From NCBI GenBank assembly GCA_023228725.1, contig JALOAQ010000010.1:1-41401 (forward strand): a DNA stretch of 41,401 bases, written 5' to 3'. This stretch comes from Bacteroidales bacterium. GTDB taxonomy: Bacteria; Bacteroidota; Bacteroidia; Bacteroidales; ML635J-15. The translations under genes were made by a program, and so were the position numbers. This document shows, piece by piece, positions 8,870 to 16,459 of the stretch. Position 1 is the stretch's first letter, and each line of letters begins with the position of its first letter. Below the pieces are notes generated by a model. That model was not told where the DNA came from. It worked only from the letters and a program-made list of their open reading frames with translations, and made no database searches.

Positions 8870-10774
8870 ATGATTGATATAAATAAGTATAAAATTTTAA
8901 AAGATATTAATTCTCCTGCTGATTTAAAAAAAATTGATTTAAGCGAATTAGCAAGTGTTTGCGAAGAGTTAAGATGTTTTATTATTGAATCGGCTTCAAA
9001 AAACCCTGGACATTTTGGAGCAAGCTTAGGCGTAGTTGAGTTAACAGTAGCATTGCATTATGTTTACAATACTCCTATCGATCAATTGGTTTGGGATGTT
9101 GGGCACCAAGCATACGGGCATAAAATTTTAACCGGTAGAAGAGATTTATTTCACACAAACAGGACTTATGGTGGTATTAGCGGATTTCCTAGCCCAAAAG
9201 AAAGTAAATTTGACACATTTGGTGTAGGCCATTCATCTACAAGCATTTCAGCTGCTTTAGGAATTGCAAAAGCTGCAAGTTTACAAGGCGAAAAAATCAA
9301 TACAGTTGCAATTATAGGAGATGGTTCGCTAACAGGCGGAATTGCATTTGAAGGATTAAACAATATGGCTAATTCCGGCGAAAATGTTTTAATAATTTTA
9401 AATGACAATAAAATTGCAATTGACGAAAACCGTGGAGCACTTAAAGAATACTTAACAGATATTGCAACTTCAAAAACTTATAATAAAGTAAAGGATGATG
9501 TTTGGAACTTTTTAGGTAGATTTAATCGTTATGGCTCTAATTTCCAATCTTTTTCACAAAAAATTGATAATGCCATAAAATCTATAGTTTTAAAAAACAG
9601 CAATTTGTTTGAATCTTTAAATATCAGATATTTTGGACCTGTTGACGGTCATGATGTAGTTTTATTAACAAAGCTTTTTGAAGATATTAAAAATATTCCT
9701 GGTCCAAAGCTATTGCACGTAATTACAAAAAAAGGAAAAGGTTTTAAAGCAGCCGAAGAAAATCAAACAAAATGGCATGCAGCTCCGGGTAAATTCGATA
9801 TAGAAACCGGTAATCTTACAGAGCCTGATCCATGTAAAAACGAAGTTCAAAGGTTTCAAGATGTTTTTGGAGACGCTATTGTTGAATTAGCAAAAGAAAA
9901 TCCAAAAATTTGTGCTATAACACCAGCTATGCTTAGTGGCTCCTCATTAGGTAAAATGTTTGAAAAATTTCCGGAAAGAAGTTTTGATGTAGGAATATCC
10001 GAACAACATGCTGTTACATTTTCTGCAGGTTTGGCAATAAAAGGAATGTTGCCATTTTGCAATATATACAGCTCATTTATGCAAAGAGCTTATGACCAAG
10101 TGATTCATGATGTAGCTTTACAAAATTTAAAAGTAATATTTTGTTTAGATAGAGCCGGCTTAGTTGGACAAGATGGAGCCACGCATCACGGAGCTTTTGA
10201 CTTATCTTATATGCGTTGTGTTCCAAACTTAGTTATTGCAGCACCAAGAGATGAGTTTCAACTTAGAGATTTAATGTTTACATTTCAATTAGAAAAACAT
10301 AATTTTCCATCAGTAATTAGGTATCCTCGTGGCAAATCAACTAATGCGAAGTCTGAAATTAATTTTAAAGAAATAGAAATTGGAAAAGGACAAAAAATAA
10401 TAGAAGGAAAAGATATTGCAATACTAAGCATTGGAACAACAGGTAATACTGCAATAAAATTAGCTAAAGATTTAGAAACTGAAAATATAAATATTGGCGT
10501 TTATGATATGATTTTTCTAAAACCGCTTGATAATGAGCTACTAACAGAAGTTTTTAATAAATATAAACACATTATAAGTATTGAAGACAATAGTATAATT
10601 GGTGGTTTTGGCTCAGCAATATTTGAATTTATGATTGATAATAATTTTAATTCAAAAATATATCGTTTTGGCATTCCCGATAGATTTATTTCTCACGGAA
10701 GTCAAGCTCAATTAATAGAAGAATGTGAGTTTGATTATGATAATTTAAAAATATTTATTAAAAACCTAAAATAA
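8870..10774 (+). CDS. dxs: 1-deoxy-D-xylulose-5-phosphate synthase
   Basis: The 634-residue enzyme condenses pyruvate with glyceraldehyde 3-phosphate to give DXP, the first step of the MEP isoprenoid pathway and a precursor for thiamine and pyridoxal. Length and motifs fit the family: GHQAYGHKILTGR near the N-terminus, GDGSLTGGIAFEGLNN with the thiamine-diphosphate GDG motif, then the pyrimidine-binding domain with VGISEQHAVTFSAGLA, and the transketolase C-terminal domain. The start follows a promoter box by 8 nt and no earlier in-frame ATG is apparent. It is followed after 61 nt by the PD40/OmpA gene on the same strand, with which it shares no obvious pathway. Cytoplasmic. Confidence 0.96.
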   Translation: MIDINKYKILKDINSPADLKKIDLSELASVCEELRCFIIESASKNPGHFGASLGVVELTVALHYVYNTPIDQLVWDVGHQAYGHKILTGRRDLFHTNRTYGGISGFPSPKESKFDTFGVGHSSTSISAALGIAKAASLQGEKINTVAIIGDGSLTGGIAFEGLNNMANSGENVLIILNDNKIAIDENRGALKEYLTDIATSKTYNKVKDDVWNFLGRFNRYGSNFQSFSQKIDNAIKSIVLKNSNLFESLNIRYFGPVDGHDVVLLTKLFEDIKNIPGPKLLHVITKKGKGFKAAEENQTKWHAAPGKFDIETGNLTEPDPCKNEVQRFQDVFGDAIVELAKENPKICAITPAMLSGSSLGKMFEKFPERSFDVGISEQHAVTFSAGLAIKGMLPFCNIYSSFMQRAYDQVIHDVALQNLKVIFCLDRAGLVGQDGATHHGAFDLSYMRCVPNLVIAAPRDEFQLRDLMFTFQLEKHNFPSVIRYPRGKSTNAKSEINFKEIEIGKGQKIIEGKDIAILSIGTTGNTAIKLAKDLETENINIGVYDMIFLKPLDNELLTEVFNKYKHIISIEDNSIIGGFGSAIFEFMIDNNFNSKIYRFGIPDRFISHGSQAQLIEECEFDYDNLKIFIKNLK

Positions 10775-10835
10775 ATTACTAGTTTATTAATATATTTTAT
10801 ATTTTTACAACAATTGTTATTAAAATAATTTCGCT

Positions 10836-13466
10836 ATGAAAAATATAATATCGTTTTTATTGATTATGTTGATTAGTTTTATGGCATTTTCGCAAGAGTT
10901 AAAGCCAGACAGAACTAACATAAATTATTTTTATGATGCTGAAGCATTTATGTACGAAAATAATTATAACCAAGCATTAGATTTATTGTTAAAATTAGAT
11001 AATTTGAGTCCTGACAACCCTAATGTATGGTATAAAATTGGAGTATGCTATTTGAATACAAGGCTTTATAAAAAAAACGCACTTGAGTATTTAGAAAGAG
11101 CTGCAAAGCATACTTCTTCAAACTATAAGGAAAATAATCATAAAGAAAAAAATACTCCTTTAGAGTCATATTTATATTTAGGAATTGCTTATAGGGTTAA
11201 TTATATGTTTGAGGAAAGCTTAGATAGTTTTGATAAATTAATAAAAATGCTTAATCCTTCAAAACCGGAGGATAAAGCATTAATAAAAATAGCAAAAAGA
11301 GAGATTCAAATCACTGAAAATGCAATTTATAATATTCAAAATCCGATTAATGCGGAGTTGGTAAATTTAGGCGAAATTATTAATTCTGAATACACAGACC
11401 ACTCACCAATTGTTGACCTTCACGAAAATTATTTAATTTTCACATCAAAGCGACCACGAGACGGACAAGCACTAGTAAATCAAGACGAAGATATTTTTAT
11501 TTCAAAAAAAGTTAATAATAAGTGGCAAGAACCTGTGAGATTGGGTGCACCAATTAATACAAAAGAAAATAACGAAGCAGCTATTGGATTGTCAATAGAC
11601 GGTAAGCAATTGTTCTTCTATAGATCGGGTAGTAATTATTCCGGTAGCATTTACCTAAGCGAAAGTGAAGATATGTATAATTGGTCAACTCCAACTTTAT
11701 TAAAAGAAAATGTTAATTCCAGATTTAGAGAAACTCATGCAGCAATTAGTCCAGATGGGAACTCTATATTTTTTACCAGTAATAGAAAAGGAGGATTTGG
11801 TGGTTTAGATATATACGTTATGAGAAAATTGCCAAACGGAAAATGGAGTGAAGCTTTAGTCTTACCAAAACAAATAAACACAGAATATGACGAAGAATCG
11901 CCTTTCATTCATCCTGATGGCATTACTTTATATTTTAGCTCAAAAGGGCATAGCTCTATGGGAGGCTATGATGTGTTTTCGTCTATTATGAGTAAAGACG
12001 GAAAATTTACAGAACCCGTAAACATTGGCTACCCAATAAATACACCTGATGACGATGTTTCTTATATTTTAAATTTAGACGGACAAAAAGGCTATATAGC
12101 AACAATTAAAGATGAAGACTCTTTTGGTGACCTAGATTTGTATGAAATATTACAAGAAGGAGTTTATATGAATAATATGATAGTTTTTGAAGGCTTGGTT
12201 ACTGATGAAAACAACAGTATTCCTGAAAATGTAACTATTACTTTAAAACACAAAGATTCTGAGGAAGCAATAGAAGTATCACGATTAAATAAAACTAATG
12301 GAAAATATTTATTAATGATGATTCCTGACAACACTTATGAGATTTATTATGAGGCACAAGGACATATTATTCACTCTGTAGAATATACTCCAACTAGGAA
12401 AGAGTTGAGCAAGATATCAGAGGAATATAAACCTATAGAGTTAGAACCTGTTGTTTTAAAATCCTTTTACAATCATGCCTATATATACTTTAACGAAAAC
12501 ACTAGCAACTTAGACGATAATGCAATTAACTTACTAAATGATGTAATTACAAAACATACAGATTTTAAATCTAAAAATGAAAAGTTTGCAATTAATATTG
12601 TAATTCCAAAATATGGTAGCGACCCCTTATATGATGAAAAACGCTCAGAAGAAATCACAAAATACTTAAATAATAAAGGTATTGCTACAAATGACATATA
12701 TACTAACAATTTATTTATTGATGATTTTACTAATATTTATGGTTTAGAAATTGTTGAAAATAAAGAAATCTTAGCAGTAGTTGAAGAGCTAGAGGAAGAA
12801 ACAGATAAATCAATTGTTAAAATAGAAAATATTTTATTTGATTTCGACAAATTCAATATTAAATCTGAATATTTTGAAAACTTAGATTTATTAGCAGAAT
12901 ACTTAAATGAAAACCCCACAGCACAAATTGAAATTGGTGGACACACAGACTGGTTGGGTTCTGGAGAATATAATTACTTGCTTTCATATCACCGTTCAAA
13001 AACCGTAAAAGATTATTTAGTTGGAAAAGGCAATAATTCTGAAAACATAATAACTGCAAAATATGGTAAAGACAAGCCAATAGCCGCTAATCAAACTTTA
13101 GATGGACGCGACAACCCAGCTGGTAGAAAATACAACAGAAGAGCAGAATTTAAAGTTCTTGTACAAGGTAATAAATCAACATTAGAAATTAATCCACTCC
13201 TAATTGAAGATGGTGATTATCTTGATATTTCAAAAATACATTCTAGTAAAAAATTCACTATACAAATTTTTGCTCTGAAAAACCAAAAACCTCTTGAAGA
13301 ATTTTCTGAATTAGTGGGTGTAAAAATGCAAGTTTCAGATGATGGTTGGTATAGATATTATCTTGGCGAATATACTTCTTTCAGAATGGCTACAGAAGCA
13401 GCTGAAAATTTAAAATCTATGGGTTATAACACGTTAATAAGAAAACTTAGCTTTTACGAAGAGTAA
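10836..13466 (+). CDS. Large envelope protein: TPR, PD40 propeller, carboxypeptidase-regulatory-like, two OmpA modules, SPOR-like domain
   Basis: A signal peptide covers residues 1-19 (ending in AFSQ), so the 876-residue product is exported. Domains in order: TPR-like helices (about 25-165); a PD40 beta-propeller (about 185-440) with repeated SPDGNSIFFTSNRKGGFGG-type blades; a carboxypeptidase-regulatory-like fold (446-510); a degenerate OmpA-like module (547-649) with DEKRSEEITKYLNNKGI but no NRR; a complete OmpA module (661-779) with GGHTDWLGSGEYN and YNRRAEF; and a SPOR-like tail (803-876). OmpA and SPOR domains both bind peptidoglycan, so it is probably a periplasmic or outer-membrane wall-bound protein. 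The TPR-PD40-OmpA plan resembles the T9SS accessory protein PorE and many paralogues, but two OmpA modules plus SPOR is not that standard plan. The exact role is unknown. Confidence 0.85.
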   Translation: MKNIISFLLIMLISFMAFSQELKPDRTNINYFYDAEAFMYENNYNQALDLLLKLDNLSPDNPNVWYKIGVCYLNTRLYKKNALEYLERAAKHTSSNYKENNHKEKNTPLESYLYLGIAYRVNYMFEESLDSFDKLIKMLNPSKPEDKALIKIAKREIQITENAIYNIQNPINAELVNLGEIINSEYTDHSPIVDLHENYLIFTSKRPRDGQALVNQDEDIFISKKVNNKWQEPVRLGAPINTKENNEAAIGLSIDGKQLFFYRSGSNYSGSIYLSESEDMYNWSTPTLLKENVNSRFRETHAAISPDGNSIFFTSNRKGGFGGLDIYVMRKLPNGKWSEALVLPKQINTEYDEESPFIHPDGITLYFSSKGHSSMGGYDVFSSIMSKDGKFTEPVNIGYPINTPDDDVSYILNLDGQKGYIATIKDEDSFGDLDLYEILQEGVYMNNMIVFEGLVTDENNSIPENVTITLKHKDSEEAIEVSRLNKTNGKYLLMMIPDNTYEIYYEAQGHIIHSVEYTPTRKELSKISEEYKPIELEPVVLKSFYNHAYIYFNENTSNLDDNAINLLNDVITKHTDFKSKNEKFAINIVIPKYGSDPLYDEKRSEEITKYLNNKGIATNDIYTNNLFIDDFTNIYGLEIVENKEILAVVEELEEETDKSIVKIENILFDFDKFNIKSEYFENLDLLAEYLNENPTAQIEIGGHTDWLGSGEYNYLLSYHRSKTVKDYLVGKGNNSENIITAKYGKDKPIAANQTLDGRDNPAGRKYNRRAEFKVLVQGNKSTLEINPLLIEDGDYLDISKIHSSKKFTIQIFALKNQKPLEEFSELVGVKMQVSDDGWYRYYLGEYTSFRMATEAAENLKSMGYNTLIRKLSFYEE

Positions 13467-13490
13467 AAATCTAAATTAAACTAGCGTTTT

Positions 13491-15428
13491 TTATAAAATA
13501 ACTCTTCCTTGCAGTGCAGATAGTTCTTTTAAATATTCTTTTATTTTAGTAAATTCTATTAAGGCAGTTTGAAGTGAATTTTCATTATCATTTTCCTTTA
13601 GCAATTTCAATTTATTCTTTACTTGAATTTCTAATTCTTTAACGATTTTTAATTTATATTTAATAAAAACATCTTCTAATATTTCAGGAAGTTTTTTTTC
13701 TTCTTTAAGTAAAGGAGCACCTCTTTTTTCCCATATTACGCTAAGTTCATATTTTGATGAGCATAAATTTGCAGAGACTTCGCTAATTTCTGGGTCTGAA
13801 TTTTGTGTAAATAGGTCTATATTTATATCCTCTATGTCTTTTAATAATTCTTCTGCAAAAAGAAATATTTTTTTATTTATCACATTTTTAAATTCAAGTC
13901 CTTCATTTCTTAATTCGTTTATTATAAATTGAGCAACACTTACTTCTATCTCGATATCTGTTTTTACATCTTTTATTTTTATTTTATTATTACCATATAA
14001 CAATAATAATCTGATAATTTCCTTTTCTTGGGATTCAAAATAAATGTCTTCAGACAAAACAGGCAAACTAGGAGTGGTTTTTATCGGTGGAGCATATCTA
14101 TATTCTTGTTTTTTTATACTGTCAATTTTTGACCTCCTAATTTTTGAAACTTCGGCATATAAAACACTTTGCTCGATTTCTAAAATCTTACTACATTCTT
14201 GAATATAAACAGATTGCTTTATGCTATTGTTAATAATTGCAATAGACCTAACTATATCGGTAATTAAAGAAGAACGCTTTATAGGATCGTTTTTTGCTTC
14301 ATCAGATAATAAATTTGCTTTAAAAGAAATAAAATCTTTCTCATTTTTTTCAATATACTCAATGGTTTTGGCACTTCCATATTTTTTTGCATAAGAATCG
14401 GGGTCTTCTCCTTCGGGAAAAAGAACAATTCTAACATCTAATCCTTGTTCTAAAATTAAATCTATAGCCCTAATCGATGCTTTTATTCCTGCAAGGTCGC
14501 TATCATAAAGAATAGTAATATTTTCAGTAAATCTATGAATTTGTCGGATTTGGTCTTCGGTTAATGAGGTTCCTGAAGAAGCAACAACATTTTTAATTCC
14601 ACTCATAAACAAGGAAATTACATCCATATAACCTTCGACTAAGAAGCATTTTTCTTGTTTAATTATCTCATGTTTTGCATGAAATAAGCCATATACAATT
14701 TTACTTTTATTATAAACTATAGATTCAGGGGAGTTTAGATACTTAGCAGTTTTTTTATCCGCACTCAATGTTCTGGCACCAAATCCAACCACCTGTCCTG
14801 AAATACCAAGAATTGGAAAGGTAACTCTGGCTGCAAATCTATCAAAAGAATAATTTTCTTTAAAAATACTAAGACCCGTTGATTCTAAAAACTCTTTTTT
14901 ATATCCATTTTTTAAAGCCCAATCTGTAAAAGTTGTTTTTGCTTCAAGACTATAACCAAGTCGAAACTCTTTAATTACTTGCTCATTAAAACCTCTTTCT
15001 TTAAAATAGCTTAAACCTATAGATATACCTTCATCGGAATTAAACAATATATTTTCAAAATATTTACAAGCAGCCTCATTAACAATATTCATGCTTTCCC
15101 TTTCGGTATTTATGCGAATATCTTCTTCTGTTAATTCTTTTTCCTCAACATGAATATTATATTTTTTTGCTAAATATTTTAAAGCTTCTGGATAAGAAAC
15201 CTGCTCGTGTGCCATAATAAAACTAACAGAATTACCTGCTTTTCCGCAACCGAAACATTTAAAAATTCCTTTTGCTGGACTTACTGTAAACGAGGGTGTT
15301 TTTTCATTATGAAAAGGACATAGCCCCAAATAGTTTGCACCCCGACGTTTAAGAGATACAAAGTCCTGTACAACACTTGTAATTTCGGCGGCATCCATAA
15401 TTTTTTGAACGGTAATTTGGTCAATCAT
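13491..15428 (-). CDS. dnaG: DNA primase
   Basis: The 645-residue protein synthesises RNA primers at the replication fork. The N-terminal CHC2 zinc finger uses C37, H40, C58 and C61 (CPFH and CFGCG). The RNA polymerase domain includes FDRFAARVTFPI, and the TOPRIM fold is visible as FLVEGYMDV (about 260) and YDSDLAGIKA (about 310), whose acidic residues bind metal. The C-terminal third is diverged and probably forms the DnaB-interacting region. It is somewhat longer than E. coli DnaG. It ends 24 nt from the convergent PD40/OmpA gene. I saw no clean TAnnTTTG promoter; ATAGTTTG upstream is one base off. Confidence 0.95.
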   Translation of the reverse strand: MIDQITVQKIMDAAEITSVVQDFVSLKRRGANYLGLCPFHNEKTPSFTVSPAKGIFKCFGCGKAGNSVSFIMAHEQVSYPEALKYLAKKYNIHVEEKELTEEDIRINTERESMNIVNEAACKYFENILFNSDEGISIGLSYFKERGFNEQVIKEFRLGYSLEAKTTFTDWALKNGYKKEFLESTGLSIFKENYSFDRFAARVTFPILGISGQVVGFGARTLSADKKTAKYLNSPESIVYNKSKIVYGLFHAKHEIIKQEKCFLVEGYMDVISLFMSGIKNVVASSGTSLTEDQIRQIHRFTENITILYDSDLAGIKASIRAIDLILEQGLDVRIVLFPEGEDPDSYAKKYGSAKTIEYIEKNEKDFISFKANLLSDEAKNDPIKRSSLITDIVRSIAIINNSIKQSVYIQECSKILEIEQSVLYAEVSKIRRSKIDSIKKQEYRYAPPIKTTPSLPVLSEDIYFESQEKEIIRLLLLYGNNKIKIKDVKTDIEIEVSVAQFIINELRNEGLEFKNVINKKIFLFAEELLKDIEDINIDLFTQNSDPEISEVSANLCSSKYELSVIWEKRGAPLLKEEKKLPEILEDVFIKYKLKIVKELEIQVKNKLKLLKENDNENSLQTALIEFTKIKEYLKELSALQGRVIL

Positions 15429-15490
15429 AATTAATTTATTTTTTCACTAAATTACAAACTATTTTTCAAAAAGGCAAGAATATTTTATAA

Positions 15491-16009
15491 TTATGGCAAA
15501 TAATTATTTAAAATAATATGTCCGGTATTTGCAATATTACTTTTATGTCCGGCTCTATCTTTAATATAAAATTTATATAATATTGTGTCATAGTCAAAAG
15601 GGAATGTTTCATTCAAATCTCTCACAATCATTTCACCCTGCAAAACGCCATTTTGATTAGTATTTTTAAATTTCGGCACAAAATATTCTAAGGCTACCTG
15701 CAAATCAATCAAAACTTCTGCTTGGTTTTCTATTCTATATTTTTGTAGAAAAATTGTGTTTTTTTTAGGGCTAGTTGTATCAAAGCCAATATCTCCATCT
15801 CCATCTATAAAATAAAAATGCAAACTGCCATTTAAAACACGATTTTGCAAAATATCCAAAGTGTCTTTAATTATAAAGTCTATAAATTCGATTTTTGGTT
15901 CCTTAGGATATGATTGTGGCTTGAAACAAGAATGGAATAAAAATGAAAATAAAAAGCTAACAAGACCTATATATGTTATTTTTCTTATTATATAAATTAA
16001 ATTCTTCAT
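15491..16009 (-). CDS. Small Bacteroidota lipoprotein of unknown function
   Basis: This 172-residue protein has a hydrophobic N-terminus (10-27) ending in LFHSC, with the lipidated cysteine at 28, so it is a predicted lipoprotein. The mature part contains FYFIDGDGDIGF, an acidic Gly-Asp stretch that might bind calcium, and is otherwise beta-rich. I recognise the general DGDGDIG lipoprotein type from Bacteroidota but no function. It lies downstream of the rpoBC-DUF3467 terminator with its own promoter boxes and 62 nt upstream of dnaG on the same strand, so it may lead a two-gene transcript. Confidence 0.7.
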   Translation of the reverse strand: MKNLIYIIRKITYIGLVSFLFSFLFHSCFKPQSYPKEPKIEFIDFIIKDTLDILQNRVLNGSLHFYFIDGDGDIGFDTTSPKKNTIFLQKYRIENQAEVLIDLQVALEYFVPKFKNTNQNGVLQGEMIVRDLNETFPFDYDTILYKFYIKDRAGHKSNIANTGHIILNNYLP

Positions 16010-16028
16010 TATTTACAAATTAACTTTG

Positions 16029-16046
16029 CAAAGTTACACAAATTTA
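16029..16046 (-). promoter_or_regulatory. Tandem -7 promoter boxes upstream of the lipoprotein gene
   Basis: On the minus strand TAAATTTG (16046-16039) and TAACTTTG (16036-16029) both fit TAnnTTTG and lie 29 and 19 nt before the ATG. The second is half of a perfect 16-bp palindrome, TAACTTTGCAAAGTTA (16021-16036), which puts an identical box on the plus strand. No matching -33 is seen. Confidence 0.4.
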
Positions 16047-16071
16047 TAATAAGCCGTTGTTATAAAATAAA

Positions 16072-16103
16072 ATTGGGGAAAACTAAATTAAATTTTCCCC
16101 AAT
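16072..16103 (-). terminator. Rho-independent terminator of the rpl-rpo-DUF3467 operon
   Basis: ATTGGGGAAAA (16072-16082) pairs perfectly with TTTTCCCCAAT (16093-16103) around a 10-nt loop. On the minus strand it starts 30 nt after the DUF3467 stop and is followed by TTTTATTTTATA. This marks the end of the RNA polymerase operon before the lipoprotein gene. Confidence 0.8.
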
Positions 16104-16133
16104 AATTAAGTTTAATTATTTAATATCTACAAT

Positions 16134-16451
16134 TTAAGCTTGTGCAGTTGGTCCACCAAAATTCATTGGAATAGGTGTACCGGATTTGTTACTGCCAAGT
16201 TTAATTTCTCCATTAAGTTTTTCAAATTTAGTAATATTTTCTTGCAAAGCACCAAGTAGCCTTTTTGCGTGTTCAGGAGTAAGAATTATTCTTGATTTCA
16301 CTTTAGCTTTTGGCATTCCTGGCATAATTCTTACAAAGTCTAAAACAAACTCCGAGGACGAATGGGTTATTACAGCAAGATTAGAATAAGTACCTTGTCC
16401 AACTTCTTCGCTTAATTCGATATTAATTTGATTTTGTTTTTTTTCTTCCAT
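16134..16451 (-). CDS. DUF3467 family protein in the RNA polymerase operon
   Basis: This 105-residue cytoplasmic protein begins 8 nt after the rpoC stop codon, so it is co-transcribed and possibly translationally coupled. It has NLAVITHSSSEFVLDF, a MPGMPKAKVKSRIILTPEHAK segment and a helix LLGALQENITKFEKLNG, the DUF3467 pattern, which I recall as common directly after rpoC in Bacteroidota. It ends with a Gly/Pro-rich tail. No biochemical function is known to me. Its position, last in an operon of ribosomal and polymerase genes and just before a strong terminator, suggests a role tied to transcription or translation. Confidence 0.85.
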   Translation of the reverse strand: MEEKKQNQINIELSEEVGQGTYSNLAVITHSSSEFVLDFVRIMPGMPKAKVKSRIILTPEHAKRLLGALQENITKFEKLNGEIKLGSNKSGTPIPMNFGGPTAQA

Positions 16452-16459
16452 ATTTTCTA

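Noticed and set aside
9166..10062. Minus-strand frames inside dxs
   Set aside because: Shadow frames opposite a strongly conserved enzyme.
12479..13080. Three minus-strand frames inside the PD40/OmpA gene
   Set aside because: The plus-strand frame carries clear OmpA motifs throughout, so these are shadows.
13458..13507. 7-bp inverted repeat GAAGAGT/ACTCTTC between the PD40/OmpA gene and dnaG
   Set aside because: The loop is 36 nt and the stem short; not convincing as a terminator.
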